NCBI RefSeq assembly: GCF_003369565.1 | Contig: NZ_PIOD01000008.1 | Span: forward strand, 124,001-188,000 | DNA from: Oceanobacillus chungangensis | GTDB lineage: Bacteria; Bacillota; Bacilli; Bacillales; Amphibacillaceae | Direction of reading: 5' to 3' | Length of the DNA: 64,000 nucleotides | Shown: one piece after another, positions 8,364 through 18,923 of the stretch | How the letters are laid out: each line of letters starts with the position of its first letter | Position numbering within the stretch: position 1 is the stretch's first letter | Program-made: the position numbers and the translations under genes | The notes under the pieces: model-generated | The model's database searches: none | What the model was told of the DNA's origin: nothing | The model's input: the letters and a program-made list of their open reading frames with translations, nothing else

Positions 8364-9899
8364 ATGGAAAACAATGAAATGATTCTCGTATTGGATTTTG
8401 GAAGTCAATACAATCAACTAATTACACGTCGGATTAGGGAGTTTGGTGTGTATAGTGAATTGCACTCACATAAGCTAACAGCAGATGAAATTAAAGCAAT
8501 CAATCCAAAAGGTATTATTCTGTCTGGTGGACCACATAGTGTTTATGATGAAAATAGCTTCCGCCCGGATAAAGATATCTTTGATCTAGGTATTCCAGTT
8601 CTAGGAATTTGTTATGGGATGCAATTAATGGCATTGCACTTCGACGGTACTGTTGAAAAGTCAAAGAATCGCGAGTATGGTAAAGCCTTAATTGATTTAA
8701 CACATGACCCGGTGCTTTTTAAAGATACTCCAACGGAGCAAACGGTGTGGATGAGCCATGGCGATAAAGTTACGGCAGCACCTCCTGAATTCCAAGTCGA
8801 TGCAACAAGTAATTCAACACCTATTGCAGCGATGAGTAATCCGCAAAAAAATCTTTATGCGGTACAATTCCATCCAGAGGTTCGTCACTCTGAATATGGT
8901 AATGACGTATTGAATCATTTTGTGTTTGATGTGTGTCGTGCTTCTGGTGACTGGACGATTCAAAGCTTTATTGAAACAGAAATTGCAGCGATTCAAGATA
9001 AAGTTGGCGACCGTAACGTACTATGTGCGTTAAGTGGTGGTGTTGATTCATCTGTAGTTGCAGCTTTAATTCATAAAGCAATCGGTGATCAGCTTACATG
9101 TATTTTCGTTGATCATGGTTTACTTCGCAAAAATGAAGCAGACGATGTAATGAAAGTATTCGCAGATGATTTCCATATGAATATTATTAAAGTCGATGCA
9201 AAAGATCGTTTCCTATCAAAGCTTAAAGGTGTAGATGATCCAGAGAAGAAACGGAAAATTATTGGTAATGAATTCATCTATGTGTTCGATGATGAAGCAG
9301 CGAAGCTAAAAGGAATTGATTTCCTAGCACAAGGGACATTATATACTGACGTTATTGAAAGTGGTACAGAAACTGCACAAACAATCAAATCCCATCACAA
9401 TGTTGGTGGATTGCCAGAGGATATGCAGTTTGAGTTAATTGAGCCATTGAATACTTTATTCAAAGATGAAGTGCGTGAGCTTGGAAGCCAGCTTGGTATT
9501 CCGGATCATATTGTTTGGCGTCAGCCTTTCCCAGGACCAGGTCTTGCAATTCGTGTTCTTGGCGAAGTAACGGATGAAAAATTAGAAATTGTTCGTGAAT
9601 CAGATGCAATTTTACGTGAAGAAATTGCACTGGCTGGACTTGATCGTGATATTTGGCAATACTTTACTGTCCTACCTAACATTCGCAGTGTAGGTGTAAT
9701 GGGCGATGCAAGAACATATGACCACACAATCGGTATCCGTGCTGTGACATCGATTGACGGCATGACCTCAGACTGGGCACGCATTCCGTGGGATGTATTA
9801 GAAAAGGTATCAACTCGAATTGTTAATGAAGTAGACCATATTAACCGCGTTGTGTATGATATTACATCTAAGCCGCCTGCTACGATTGAGTGGGAATAA
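8364..9899 (+). CDS. guaA: GMP synthase (glutamine-hydrolysing)
   Basis: GuaA converts XMP to GMP using ATP and glutamine. The 511-residue protein has an N-terminal class I glutamine amidotransferase domain (nucleophile elbow LGICYGMQ, and HPEVRHS). An ATP pyrophosphatase domain follows, with the P-loop LSGGVDSSV near residue 222. The C-terminal dimerisation domain ends in TIEWE, the usual family terminus. Expression is controlled by the guanine riboswitch upstream. Its last five codons plus stop form one copy of a 16-bp direct repeat. The other copy lies 12.9 kb downstream, showing that an integrative element used this 3' end as attachment site while keeping the reading frame intact. Confidence 0.98.
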   Translation: MENNEMILVLDFGSQYNQLITRRIREFGVYSELHSHKLTADEIKAINPKGIILSGGPHSVYDENSFRPDKDIFDLGIPVLGICYGMQLMALHFDGTVEKSKNREYGKALIDLTHDPVLFKDTPTEQTVWMSHGDKVTAAPPEFQVDATSNSTPIAAMSNPQKNLYAVQFHPEVRHSEYGNDVLNHFVFDVCRASGDWTIQSFIETEIAAIQDKVGDRNVLCALSGGVDSSVVAALIHKAIGDQLTCIFVDHGLLRKNEADDVMKVFADDFHMNIIKVDAKDRFLSKLKGVDDPEKKRKIIGNEFIYVFDDEAAKLKGIDFLAQGTLYTDVIESGTETAQTIKSHHNVGGLPEDMQFELIEPLNTLFKDEVRELGSQLGIPDHIVWRQPFPGPGLAIRVLGEVTDEKLEIVRESDAILREEIALAGLDRDIWQYFTVLPNIRSVGVMGDARTYDHTIGIRAVTSIDGMTSDWARIPWDVLEKVSTRIVNEVDHINRVVYDITSKPPATIEWE

Positions 9900-9900
9900 T
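9885..9900 (+). repeat. Attachment site attL of the guaA element (16-bp direct repeat)
   Basis: ATTGAGTGGGAATAAT covers the last guaA codons (I-E-W-E-stop) and is repeated exactly at 22829-22844, just after the integrase gene. Confidence 0.88.
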
Positions 9901-9990
9901 CAAGCGACACTCTATACACTGAAAAACGTTGATTTTATGCCGTTTAGGTAAAACTCATATGACTTTCTGAGACCAAAATTCTTTTGAATT

Positions 9991-10011
9991 GTCTCCAAGA
10001 TTGTCGCCAAA
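9991..10011. repeat. Candidate arm-type integrase/excisionase sites, left end
   Basis: GTCTCCAAG (9991-9999) and GTCGCCAAA (10003-10011) start 12 bp apart. The same two nonamers occur in reverse order, also 12 bp apart, at 22750-22770 near the right end. Paired short repeats near both ends are typical of arm sites of tyrosine integrases. Confidence 0.45.
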
Positions 10012-10046
10012 AACTCTCGCCGAATGATTGTCGGTGGGAGTTTTTA
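10009..10046 (+). terminator. Terminator downstream of guaA supplied by the element
   Basis: AAAACTCTCGCCGA pairs with TCGGTGGGAGTTTT and is followed by T-rich sequence. It replaces the native guaA terminator that was pushed to 22853-22889. Confidence 0.75.
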
Positions 10047-10229
10047 TTTAAGCTTTAGCCGGTTGAGTGCATGAAACGCGCGAAACATTAAACCACCTGC
10101 TCTTATTTTCTCATCGATCGGCTTCATCACGGTGGCATGGTGTATAATGTGAGGTACAATCGTGTCATTAGGATATCTTTCGAAATCATATTAAAAACAG
10201 ATATACAGATCATCACAGATGCATTTAAA

Positions 10230-10238
10230 TGTTATACT
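10230..10238 (+). promoter_or_regulatory. Extended -10 promoter candidate for the restriction operon
   Basis: TGTTATACT fits the TGn-TATAAT pattern and lies about 130 bp ahead of hsdM. No good -35 box is seen. Confidence 0.35.
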
Positions 10239-10367
10239 AGAAGAGAAAACAAGAACATTGTATTGCTGTTTGAATATGGCAAGAAACTAAAGGTTGAAGG
10301 AAAACTTCAAACCTATCTAGAATTACTTTTTTAATCAATGTATAAGAAGAAAATTGGAGGAATACAA

Positions 10368-11915
10368 ATGTCAAGTACAGCACAACGTGCCGTATTACAA
10401 TCTCAAATCTGGAAAATAGCCAATGATGTCCGTGGCTCAGTAGATGGATGGGATTTTAAACAATATGTTTTAGGAACGCTTTTTTATCGTTTCATAAGCG
10501 AGAACTTTTCTAGTTATATTGAAGCGGGAGACGAAAGCGTCAATTATGCAGACCTTCCTGATGATATTATAACGAAAGAAATCAAAGAGGATGCCATTAA
10601 AACAAAAGGTTATTTCATATATCCGAGTCAGCTGTTTGCTAATATTGCGAAAACCGCTAACACAAATGAAAGCTTGAATACAGATTTAGCTGCCATATTT
10701 TCTGCTATTGAAAGTTCAGCAAATGGTTATCCATCTGAACTAGATATTAAAGGATTATTTGCCGATTTTGACACGACAAGCAATAGATTGGGAAATACAG
10801 TGAAAGATAAAAACAGTCGTTTAGCTGCTGTCATTAAAGGCGTTGAAGGGCTTAATTTTGGTGATTTTGAAGATAGTCAAATTGATCTTTTTGGTGATGC
10901 TTATGAGTTTTTAATCTCTAATTATGCTGCCAATGCTGGTAAATCTGGAGGAGAATTTTTTACACCGCAGAGTGTGTCTAAGCTTATTGCTCAATTAGCA
11001 ATTCATAAGCAAACAACCATTAATAAGATTTATGACCCTGCAGCCGGTTCAGGTTCATTGCTATTACAAGCAAAAAAACAGTTTGATGATCATATTATCG
11101 AAGATGGTTTTTATGGACAGGAGATTAACCATACAACTTATAACCTTGCTCGTATGAATATGTTTTTACACAATATAAACTACGATAAGTTTAATATTTC
11201 TTTAGGAGATACTCTATTAGACCCTCACTTTGGTGATGAAAAACCTTTTGATGCTATTGTATCTAATCCACCTTATTCCGTAAATTGGATTGGTAGTGAT
11301 GACCCAACACTTATTAATGATGAAAGATTTGCTCCTGCAGGCGTATTAGCCCCAAAATCTAAAGCCGATTTTGCCTTTGTACTTCATACGCTTAGTTACC
11401 TTTCAAGTAAAGGTCGTGCTGCAATAGTTTGTTTCCCTGGTATTTTTTACCGTGGTGGTGCAGAGCAAAAAATTAGAAAGTATCTGATTGATAATAACTT
11501 TGTTGAAACGATTATTTCATTAGCACCTAACCTTTTTTATGGGACTTCAATAGCGGTTAATATCTTGGTTCTTTCTAAGCATAAAATAGATAATAAAACT
11601 CAATTTATTGATGCAAGTGGAGTAGATTTCTATAAAAAAGGAACGAATAATAACATACTTACAGATGAACATATTGAGCAAATAATGGAAATGTTTGACA
11701 GTAAAAAAGATATTGATCATGTTGTAAATTCTGTTGAATATGATGCAATCGTTCAAAATGATTACAACCTATCTGTGCGCACCTATGTGGAAGCAAAAGA
11801 CACAAGGGAAGTCATTGATATAAATGAGCTGAACGCAGAGATAAAAACGACTGTAGCGAAGATAGATCAACTTCGTGCTGAAATTGATGACATTATTGAG
11901 GTGATTGAATCATGA
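10368..11915 (+). CDS. hsdM: Type I restriction-modification DNA methyltransferase subunit
   Basis: HsdM transfers methyl groups from S-adenosylmethionine to adenine within the asymmetric target chosen by HsdS. The 515-residue protein starts at ATG 10368, which has GGAGG six bases upstream; a longer frame from 10338 lacks a site. It shows the N-terminal HsdM helical domain ([21 protein letters not shown]), the SAM motif [13 protein letters not shown] near residue 222 and the N6-adenine catalytic motif NPPY near 299. The C-terminus is a coiled region that contacts HsdS. It overlaps hsdS by four bases. Confidence 0.96.
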   Translation: MSSTAQRAVLQSQIWKIANDVRGSVDGWDFKQYVLGTLFYRFISENFSSYIEAGDESVNYADLPDDIITKEIKEDAIKTKGYFIYPSQLFANIAKTANTNESLNTDLAAIFSAIESSANGYPSELDIKGLFADFDTTSNRLGNTVKDKNSRLAAVIKGVEGLNFGDFEDSQIDLFGDAYEFLISNYAANAGKSGGEFFTPQSVSKLIAQLAIHKQTTINKIYDPAAGSGSLLLQAKKQFDDHIIEDGFYGQEINHTTYNLARMNMFLHNINYDKFNISLGDTLLDPHFGDEKPFDAIVSNPPYSVNWIGSDDPTLINDERFAPAGVLAPKSKADFAFVLHTLSYLSSKGRAAIVCFPGIFYRGGAEQKIRKYLIDNNFVETIISLAPNLFYGTSIAVNILVLSKHKIDNKTQFIDASGVDFYKKGTNNNILTDEHIEQIMEMFDSKKDIDHVVNSVEYDAIVQNDYNLSVRTYVEAKDTREVIDINELNAEIKTTVAKIDQLRAEIDDIIEVIES

Positions 11916-13150
11916 TTAAGCTGAACTTTATGGAGAAACTCCTTGAGGGGGTTGGGGTTGAGTGGAAGAAGTTAGGGGAGGTGGCTGAACTTTATGGAGG
12001 TCTTTCAGGCAAAAAGAAGGAAGACTTTGACAAAGGAAACGCTCTATACATTTCATATAAAAACATATTTGATAATATAGAAATAAATTTTGATAAGCTG
12101 GAATCTGTAAAAGTGTCCGATTCAGAAAATCAACATGAAGTAAAATATGGTGATATTTTGTTTACAGGCTCATCAGAGACGGCAGAAGAAGCAGGGATGT
12201 CTTCAGCTGTTACAAAAAAGTTTGAAGATAAAGTTTATTTAAATAGTTTTTCATTTGGCGTAAGATTTAATAATGATATTCATATAATACCACAATTTTC
12301 AAAATATTTATTTCGCAGTCATTTTATGCGGACTGAAATTGCAAAGACAGCTAGTGGTGTTACGCGTTTTAACATATCTAAAGCCAGATTTAAAAAACTC
12401 TCAGTCCCCATTCCACCCATTAAAGTGCAAGAAGAAATCGTCCGTATTTTGGACACCTTTACAGAGCTTACAACAGAGCTTAAAACAGAGCTTACAGCTC
12501 GTAAAAAGCAGTATGCCTATTATCGTGATAAGTTATTGACTTTTGAAGAGGGCGAAGTAGATTGGAAGGCGTTGGGGGAGGTTGCGAAAATATTCGATTC
12601 ATTGCATCAAACACCACAATACTCAGATCATGGACTGAGCATGATAAGAGTTACTGATATTAAAGGTGGTTTCGTGAATTTAGAAGATACTTTAAAAGTT
12701 AGTGATGAAATATATAGAATATTCACCAAAAAGTATATACCTCAAAAATATGACTTGGTAATGTCTAGAGTAGGTTCGTATGGAAATGTTAGCATTGTTC
12801 CATCAGATAACGCTGTTTGCATGGGACAAAATACTGTTGTAATTCATCCCTTGATAAATAGTAAATATTTATATTATATTTTGTTATCTAATAGTGTACA
12901 AGGTTTCATTGAAAGAAACGTGGGAGGAGGCAGTCAAAAAACGCTCAGTCTAAAATCAATTAAAGAAATACCTATTCCTATAGTAAATGAAATAGAGCAA
13001 GCTCGCATCGTGTCTTTACTCGACAAATTCGACGGTTTGACATCCTCAATTACCGAGGGCTTACCTCGTGAAATAGAATTGCGTCAAAAGCAATACGAAT
13101 ATTACCGTAATATGCTACTTTCATTTCCGAAAAGTGAGGTGAAAGCATAG
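11912..13150 (+). CDS. hsdS: Type I restriction-modification specificity subunit
   Basis: The 412-residue HsdS has two target recognition domains (about residues 15-180 and 220-380). Each begins with a similar W-K-x-LGEVA stretch and each is followed by a helical conserved region ([13 protein letters not shown] and [13 protein letters not shown]), so the protein is a pseudo-repeat. The central helix contains a threefold 12-bp repeat (12461-12496) encoding [12 protein letters not shown]. This is analogous to the TAEL repeats of EcoR124 whose copy number changes the target spacer. ATG 11912 overlaps the hsdM stop; ATG 11930 (MEKLLEG) is a possible alternative. The target sequence cannot be predicted. 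Confidence 0.95.
   Translation: MIKLNFMEKLLEGVGVEWKKLGEVAELYGGLSGKKKEDFDKGNALYISYKNIFDNIEINFDKLESVKVSDSENQHEVKYGDILFTGSSETAEEAGMSSAVTKKFEDKVYLNSFSFGVRFNNDIHIIPQFSKYLFRSHFMRTEIAKTASGVTRFNISKARFKKLSVPIPPIKVQEEIVRILDTFTELTTELKTELTARKKQYAYYRDKLLTFEEGEVDWKALGEVAKIFDSLHQTPQYSDHGLSMIRVTDIKGGFVNLEDTLKVSDEIYRIFTKKYIPQKYDLVMSRVGSYGNVSIVPSDNAVCMGQNTVVIHPLINSKYLYYILLSNSVQGFIERNVGGGSQKTLSLKSIKEIPIPIVNEIEQARIVSLLDKFDGLTSSITEGLPREIELRQKQYEYYRNMLLSFPKSEVKA
12461..12496 (+). repeat. Three 12-bp tandem repeats in the hsdS central spacer
   Basis: The unit ACAGAGCTTAMA is repeated three times, two copies identical and one differing by one base. Each unit encodes a T-E-L-T/K tetrapeptide in the long helix between the two recognition domains. 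Confidence 0.85.
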
Positions 13151-13151
13151 T

Positions 13152-14264
13152 ATGGGGAAGAGTTTAAATGAAATTGCTCAACAGTTAAAAGATGACAATA
13201 AAAAAGTCCGACTAATTTATGCCTTTAATGGAAATGGCAAAACAAGACTTTCAAGGGAATTTAGATTGTTAGTTTCACCTAAAGTATTTGGTGATACGGA
13301 GCTAGAGGAATCAGAAGTAGTTGGTAAAGAAATTCTTTATTATAATGCTTTTACGGAGGATTTGTTCTATTGGGATAATGACTTAGAAAATGATGCTGAA
13401 CCAAAACTTTTAATCCATCCTAATTCTTTTACAAGATGGATTTTTGAAGAGCAGGGACAAGATAGAAATATTATTACTAATTTTCAACGTTATTCCGATG
13501 AAAAATTAACTCCAAATTTTAATGAAGAATTTACAGAAGTAACCTTCTCATATGAGCGTGGCAACAATGAACACTCGAATTATATCAAGATATCAAAAGG
13601 AGAAGAGAGTAGCTTTGTATGGTGTGTTTTTTATTCTCTACTTGAACAAGCTATTAATGTATTAAATGTAGCTGAACCAACCGATAGAGAAACAAATCAG
13701 TTTGACCAGCTGGAGTATGTATTTATAGATGATCCTGTAACTTCATTAGATGATAACCATCTGATTCAGCTGGCTGTAGACTTGGCTCATTTGATCAAAA
13801 TAAGTGATTCAGGTCTAAAGTTTGTTATTACATCACACAATCCTATTTTTTATAATGTGCTCCATAATGAAGTCAACAAAAAGACCTGCTACATGCTAGA
13901 GCGTCAGGAAGATGGCACTTTTAAATTTGATGAAAAATCAGGAGACTCAAATAAGAGTTTTTCATATCATTTGCATTTGAAGAAGACGATAGAGGAAGCC
14001 ATTGAGAACAATCAAGTACAAAAATATCATTTCACTCTTTTAAGAAATCTATATGAAAAAACAGCTAGTTTTCTTGGATTTCCATACTGGTCAGACTTAT
14101 TACCTGATAACAAACAAACTTATTATAATCGTATTATTCAATTTACAAGTCATTCTACATTAGCGAATGAAAGTGTAGCAGAACCATCTCCCCAAGAAAA
14201 ACAAACTGTTAAGCTATTACTTGAACATTTGACTAGTAACTATAGCTTTTGGAAGGAGGCATAA
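13152..14264 (+). CDS. prrC: PrrC-type anticodon nuclease linked to the type I restriction locus
   Basis: The 370-residue protein has an N-terminal ABC-type ATPase: a P-loop at about 24-32 (AFNGNGKTR), Walker [12 protein letters not shown] at 191-201 and an H-loop ITSHNP at 226-231. The C-terminal part carries Arg298, Glu302 and His334. Their spacing of 4 and 32 residues is that of the catalytic triad Arg320-Glu324-His356 which I recall for E. coli PrrC, a tRNA-Lys anticodon nuclease. The gene order hsdM-hsdS-prrC-hsdR is that of the EcoprrI locus (prrA-B-C-D). In E. coli the nuclease is kept latent by the restriction complex and unleashed when phage inhibits it. Function here is inferred; a restriction-linked ATPase without nuclease activity is the alternative. 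Confidence 0.8.
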   Translation: MGKSLNEIAQQLKDDNKKVRLIYAFNGNGKTRLSREFRLLVSPKVFGDTELEESEVVGKEILYYNAFTEDLFYWDNDLENDAEPKLLIHPNSFTRWIFEEQGQDRNIITNFQRYSDEKLTPNFNEEFTEVTFSYERGNNEHSNYIKISKGEESSFVWCVFYSLLEQAINVLNVAEPTDRETNQFDQLEYVFIDDPVTSLDDNHLIQLAVDLAHLIKISDSGLKFVITSHNPIFYNVLHNEVNKKTCYMLERQEDGTFKFDEKSGDSNKSFSYHLHLKKTIEEAIENNQVQKYHFTLLRNLYEKTASFLGFPYWSDLLPDNKQTYYNRIIQFTSHSTLANESVAEPSPQEKQTVKLLLEHLTSNYSFWKEA

Positions 14265-14266
14265 AG

Positions 14267-17200
14267 ATGTGCGATTTCAAAACCATCACGGAATCAAACA
14301 ACTTCATAGTTTTGGATAAATATACCAAGGTAGACCAACAAGGAGTTGGCTATCAAACAGAAGCCGATTTAGAACGAGAACTCATCCAAGATTTGGTGAA
14401 TCAGGGTTATGAACATCTACAAAGTTTAACCACTCTTGAAAAAATGCTTGCTAATGTCCGAGTGCAACTGCAAAACCTTAATAATGTAAAATTTTCAGAA
14501 GCTGAATGGATTAGATTTTGTGAGCAGTTTTTAGATAAACCCAGTGACAACCACAATGATAAAACCCGTAGAATTCATAACGATTATATTTATGACTTTG
14601 TTTTTGATGATGGGCATATTCAAAACATTTACCTAGTAGACAAAAAGAATATTGCCAACAATAAAGTACAGGTAATTTCCCAATTTGTACAAAAAGGTAC
14701 GCAAGCCAATAGATATGATGTTACCATTTTAGTCAATGGCATACCTTTAGTACAAGTAGAGCTTAAAAAGCGTGGAGTTGCCATTCGTGAAGCCTTTAAT
14801 CAAATTCATCGATATAGTAAAGAGAGCTTTAATTCAGAAAACTCTCTGTTTAAATATTTACAGATTTTCGTGATTTCTAATGGGACAGATAGCCGTTATT
14901 TTGCTAATACGACTAAACGTGATAAAAACAGTTTTGATTTTACTATGAATTGGGCAAAATCGGATAATACCCTGATAAAAGATTTAAAAGATTTCACGGC
15001 TACATTTTTTCAAAAAAATACTTTATTGAATGTACTACTGAAATACTCCGTTTTTGATGTGAGCGATAACCTGCTGATTATGCGCCCTTATCAAATTGCT
15101 GCCACGGAAAGGATTTTATGGAAAATTGAAAGTTCATACCTAGCCAAAAATTGGAGAACTACTGAAAGTGGTGGATATATTTGGCATACAACAGGTTCAG
15201 GGAAAACGCTTACGAGTTTTAAAGCAGCTCGTTTAGCTACTGAACTGGATTTTATAGATAAAGTATTTTTTGTTGTAGATAGGAAAGACTTAGATTTTCA
15301 GACGATGAAAGAGTATCAGCGTTTTTCCCCTGATAGTGTTAATGGTTCAGAAAGTACCGCAGGATTAAAGCGTAACGTTGAAAAAGATGATAATAAAATT
15401 ATTGTGACGACGATTCAAAAACTTAATAACTTAATTAAAAGCGAAACAGATTTACCTATATATAATAAGCAAGTGGTATTTATTTTTGATGAAGCCCACC
15501 GTTCACAATTTGGTGAAGCTCAAAAAAATATCAATAAAAAGTTTATGAAGTTCTATCAATTTGGATTTACAGGTACGCCTATTTTCCCGGAAAATGCGTT
15601 AGGTTCTGAAACGACTGCTTCTGTCTTTGGTCGAGAGTTACACTCTTATGTAATTACGGATGCCATTAGAGATGAAAAAGTTTTAAAGTTCAAAGTAGAT
15701 TATAACGATGTACGTCCCAAGTTCAAAAAGATTGAAAAAGAACAGGACGAGAAAAAGCTATCGGCAGCAGAAAATAAAGAAGCATTACTACATCCTGAAC
15801 GGATTAAAGAAATTTCTCAATATATACTGAATAATTTTAGATTAAAAACCCATCGTATAAATGCAAATGGAAAAGGATTTAATGCCATGTTTGCCGTGAG
15901 CAGTGTTGACGCAGCCAAACTCTATTATGAATCATTAAATAACTTACAACATGGAAGCAGTAAACCCCTTAAGATTGCGACAATCTTCTCCTTTGCTGCT
16001 AATGAAGAGCAAACTGCTATAGGTGAAATTCTTGATGAAACTTTTGAACCTTCAGCAATGGATAGTAGTGCAAAAGAGTTTTTAAGTTTAGCCATTAAAG
16101 ACTATAATGCCATGTTTAAAACCAATTATGGCGTAGAAAGTAAGGAATTTCAAAATTATTATCGTGACCTTGCTAAACGAGTAAAAGACAAAGAGATTGA
16201 TTTGTTGATTGTTGTAGGAATGTTTTTAACTGGTTTTGATGCACCTACATTAAATACTTTATTTGTTGATAAAAATCTTAGGTATCATGGTTTAATGCAA
16301 GCTTTTTCGAGAACAAATCGTATTTATGATTCCACCAAAACCTTTGGAAATATTGTTACCTTTAGAGATTTAGAACAAGCAACCATAGACGCCATTACTC
16401 TTTTTGGAGATAAAAACACTAAAAATGTGGTGCTGGAGAAAAGCTACAAGGAGTATATGGAAGGATTTACTGATGTGGCAACTGGTGAAGCCCGTCGTGG
16501 ATACGTAGATGTAGTAAAAGATTTAAAGGAACGTTTTCCTAATATTGATGATATTGTTACTGAAAAGGAAAAAAAAGAGTTTGCGAAACTCTTTGGTGAA
16601 TATTTGCGTATTGAAAATATACTGCAGAACTATGATGAATTTTCAGGTTTAAAAGCTTTGCAAGCAATAGATATTACTGATCCTAAAGCTTTAGAAGATT
16701 TCAAATCTACTCACTATGTTACTGATGAAGATATTGCTGTTATGCAAGAGATTCAGGTATTAGAAGAAAGAGCTATTCAAGATTATCGTTCTTCATATAA
16801 TGATATTCGTGATTGGCTCCGCCGTGAAAGAAATGGAAAAGAAAAGGAAACTGTTTCTATTGATTGGGATGATGTTGTCTTTGAAGTAGATCTTTTAAAA
16901 TCCCAAGAGATTAATTTAGATTACATTCTTGAACTTATTTTTGAACAAAACAAGAAAGTAAAAGATAAAGCAACATTGGTTGAAGAGGTTCGTCGCTTAA
17001 TTCGATCTAGTGTAGGAAACCGTGCAAAAGAAAGCTTAGTAGTTGATTTTATCAACCAAGCTGATTTAGACAGTATTCAAGATAAAACAAGTATTATTGA
17101 TGCCTTTTTCTCATTTGCTCAAACTGAGCAAAAACGTGAAGCAGAAGAGTTGATTGATACTGAAAAACTTAATGAAGAGGCTGCAAAAAGATATATTTTG

Positions 17201-17365
17201 AATTCATTAAAAAGAGAATACGCTAGTGAAAACGGAACGGAACTTAATGAAATTCTACCTAAAATGAGTCCTCTTAATCCTCAATATTTAACAAAAAAGC
17301 AGGGCGTTTTTCAGAAAATTTCTGCCTACGTAGATAAGTTTAAGGGAGTAGGTGGAAAAATTTAA
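14267..17365 (+). CDS. hsdR: Type I restriction endonuclease subunit
   Basis: HsdR translocates and cleaves unmethylated DNA bound by the HsdMS complex. The 1032-residue protein has an N-terminal PD-(D/E)xK nuclease domain (YDVTILVNG...VQVELKKRG, about residues 147-172). The superfamily 2 helicase motor follows, with Walker A TTGSGKT near 307, DEAH near 407 and FTGTPIF, then a C-terminal coiled region that binds HsdM. I chose ATG 14267 because AAGGAGG lies nine bases upstream; the frame could extend to 14249 inside prrC. It follows prrC by two bases, and a strong terminator follows at 17433. Confidence 0.95.
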   Translation: MCDFKTITESNNFIVLDKYTKVDQQGVGYQTEADLERELIQDLVNQGYEHLQSLTTLEKMLANVRVQLQNLNNVKFSEAEWIRFCEQFLDKPSDNHNDKTRRIHNDYIYDFVFDDGHIQNIYLVDKKNIANNKVQVISQFVQKGTQANRYDVTILVNGIPLVQVELKKRGVAIREAFNQIHRYSKESFNSENSLFKYLQIFVISNGTDSRYFANTTKRDKNSFDFTMNWAKSDNTLIKDLKDFTATFFQKNTLLNVLLKYSVFDVSDNLLIMRPYQIAATERILWKIESSYLAKNWRTTESGGYIWHTTGSGKTLTSFKAARLATELDFIDKVFFVVDRKDLDFQTMKEYQRFSPDSVNGSESTAGLKRNVEKDDNKIIVTTIQKLNNLIKSETDLPIYNKQVVFIFDEAHRSQFGEAQKNINKKFMKFYQFGFTGTPIFPENALGSETTASVFGRELHSYVITDAIRDEKVLKFKVDYNDVRPKFKKIEKEQDEKKLSAAENKEALLHPERIKEISQYILNNFRLKTHRINANGKGFNAMFAVSSVDAAKLYYESLNNLQHGSSKPLKIATIFSFAANEEQTAIGEILDETFEPSAMDSSAKEFLSLAIKDYNAMFKTNYGVESKEFQNYYRDLAKRVKDKEIDLLIVVGMFLTGFDAPTLNTLFVDKNLRYHGLMQAFSRTNRIYDSTKTFGNIVTFRDLEQATIDAITLFGDKNTKNVVLEKSYKEYMEGFTDVATGEARRGYVDVVKDLKERFPNIDDIVTEKEKKEFAKLFGEYLRIENILQNYDEFSGLKALQAIDITDPKALEDFKSTHYVTDEDIAVMQEIQVLEERAIQDYRSSYNDIRDWLRRERNGKEKETVSIDWDDVVFEVDLLKSQEINLDYILELIFEQNKKVKDKATLVEEVRRLIRSSVGNRAKESLVVDFINQADLDSIQDKTSIIDAFFSFAQTEQKREAEELIDTEKLNEEAAKRYILNSLKREYASENGTELNEILPKMSPLNPQYLTKKQGVFQKISAYVDKFKGVGGKI

Positions 17366-17432
17366 CAAAACTAAAATAGCGGTTAAACATCAAAATATTT
17401 GAGTCTCATTCTAAAGGAACAAAATTTTATTG

Positions 17433-17474
17433 GTGGTGGTGTAGAATTATTCAGTCTACATCATCACTTTTTTT
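17433..17474 (+). terminator. Terminator of the restriction operon
   Basis: GTGGTGGTGTAGA (17433-17445) pairs with TCTACATCATCAC (17455-17467) and is followed by seven T. The hairpin reaches into the 3' end of the convergent gene. Confidence 0.8.
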
Positions 17475-18440
17475 ACCGCTAAAATTATATTTGTTAATCA
17501 CCTCAAGCTCTATGGCTTGCACTCTTTTTAATTCTTTAATGTATGCCAAGGAAGATTCCACCAACAGTTTTAGCGTATGTTCATCTAATGTCCATGGCTC
17601 ACCTTTCATTTCTTTAGCTATCAAAGTCCCAAATTTCTTATAATCTGAAATAATTATATTGCGAGCCCGTAATCCCAAGGAATCCTTGTCCGGAACATAA
17701 TTTAGAAGAAACCCAGTTAAACGAGAACCAAAACTATTTAATTTCCTATCTAGTTTCTTCAAAGATTCCCCTTCTTGCATTATGAAATCTACAAACAAAA
17801 TATGAAATTGTTTTCCGCACTTAAAGTAAAGAAATTCAATTGCGTTTTTTTGTATGGATTCGTACTTCTCAAAAATATCATCTTCTTTAAGATTATAAAA
17901 ATGAGAAGAAATACTTAATTGACTATTAGGAAATTTGGACATTTCTATTTCACCAAGCATAAACATTTGCCAATATGAATGATATTCAGCATACGGAACA
18001 TAGTCAAATAGCACGTTATTATATGTTTCTTTTAATTTGTCATCATCCCCATATAAAACATCAAGAAGAAGCTTCTCAAATAAGACTTTAGATAGGTCAC
18101 TATTTTCAAAATCTCCCCATAGTAATTTACGCTTATCTTTTTTAAATCCCAACTCCTTTGTTAAATGTAATAAAAGTGAGTCCGAAATTAAATTTGGATT
18201 TTTCTTGGGATAGGCTTTCCCACCAGCAATATTTTTGATAATAGAAAGATCATATTTTGCGTATCTTAGTTGCCTATCTTCTTTACTATCTTGAGTTAAA
18301 TCCTTCTGATGTCCATCATAGTCAGCCTTATTTTCATAACCTGCTAATTGGTAATACGTCAAATTTAACTCATATTTTTTTGCATGTACTCTTTTCCCGA
18401 TCTCAGAAAAAATGTAGTCTTTGGTTTCTGTATAAATCAT
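17451..18440 (-). CDS. Element-borne protein of unknown function with a possible HTH N-terminus
   Basis: I do not recognise this 329-residue protein with certainty. The first 90 residues (IGKRVHAKKYELNLTYYQLAGY ... LSIIKNIAGGKAYPK) look like a Cro/CI-type helix-turn-helix split by an insertion. The remainder is helical and charged with no visible catalytic motif. It has a good ribosome site (TAGGAGG, 7 bases before ATG 18440). It is transcribed away from the transfer/replication genes, and the 168-bp gap between them could hold divergent promoters. In small integrative elements such divergently placed genes are often master regulators, so a repressor role is an inference from position. Confidence 0.6.
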   Translation of the reverse strand: MIYTETKDYIFSEIGKRVHAKKYELNLTYYQLAGYENKADYDGHQKDLTQDSKEDRQLRYAKYDLSIIKNIAGGKAYPKKNPNLISDSLLLHLTKELGFKKDKRKLLWGDFENSDLSKVLFEKLLLDVLYGDDDKLKETYNNVLFDYVPYAEYHSYWQMFMLGEIEMSKFPNSQLSISSHFYNLKEDDIFEKYESIQKNAIEFLYFKCGKQFHILFVDFIMQEGESLKKLDRKLNSFGSRLTGFLLNYVPDKDSLGLRARNIIISDYKKFGTLIAKEMKGEPWTLDEHTLKLLVESSLAYIKELKRVQAIELEVINKYNFSGKKSDDVD

Positions 18441-18608
18441 TGCGCCTCCTAAGGTGGTAGAAAATCTATTAAATTACACCTCTATAATAACATACTATCT
18501 ACTACTCTTCGTTAATATACAATGAAAAAGTCAAAGGAATCGCGAGTCCGGAGATAAATAAATCTATGCAATATGTACTAGTCATATTTGTAAAAAAAGG
18601 AGAAATTC

Positions 18609-18923
18609 ATGAAAACGAAAAATTCACAAAACGCATACAACGAAGAAACGGCACGTCAGTATATTTCTAACGATAAACCAATCATCAACGTTTCTTCCGA
18701 AGTCGAAATTCAATATAACTGGATTGATGGTAAACGAACAGATGAGGTGACAAGCTACAAGCTTTACTTCACACAGGAGGGAGTTAACCCATTCGCTGTG
18801 AAATTCATCAAAAAACCATCCTTGCCACCATTTCTTTCTGAGGTCAAATTTGACAAACTAGAAGCAATTGAAATTCGTTCAAATGTGTATTTCCGTTCAG
18901 AAGGGATTAGGGTTGTTAAATAA
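18609..18923 (+). CDS. Small conserved element protein of unknown function
   Basis: The protein has 104 residues, with a good ribosome site (AAAGGAGA) before ATG 18609. It is hydrophilic, probably beta-rich in the centre (VEIQYNWIDG, YKLYFTQEGVNPFAVKF) and without transmembrane segments. It overlaps the FtsK-like gene by one base (TAATG) and opens the rightward operon of the element. Small proteins of this kind precede FtsK-like genes in Gram-positive integrative elements. A role in replication or mobilization is suggested only by context. Confidence 0.6.
   Translation: MKTKNSQNAYNEETARQYISNDKPIINVSSEVEIQYNWIDGKRTDEVTSYKLYFTQEGVNPFAVKFIKKPSLPPFLSEVKFDKLEAIEIRSNVYFRSEGIRVVK

Larger units (their letters stand above)
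9901..10367. other. Left end of the element: terminator, arm-type repeats, promoter candidates
   Basis: No convincing gene is seen. The stretch holds two GTC[TG]CCAA motifs (9991-9999, 10003-10011), a strong terminator at 10009-10046 and -10-like sequences at 10143-10148 and 10233-10238 ahead of hsdM. A 65-codon open frame at 10137-10334 overlaps the promoter, lacks a ribosome site and resembles nothing I recognise. Confidence 0.5.

Noticed and set aside
10137-10334. 65-codon open frame before hsdM
   Set aside because: No ribosome site, it overlaps the likely hsdM promoter, and its composition is not protein-like. I cannot exclude a relic gene.
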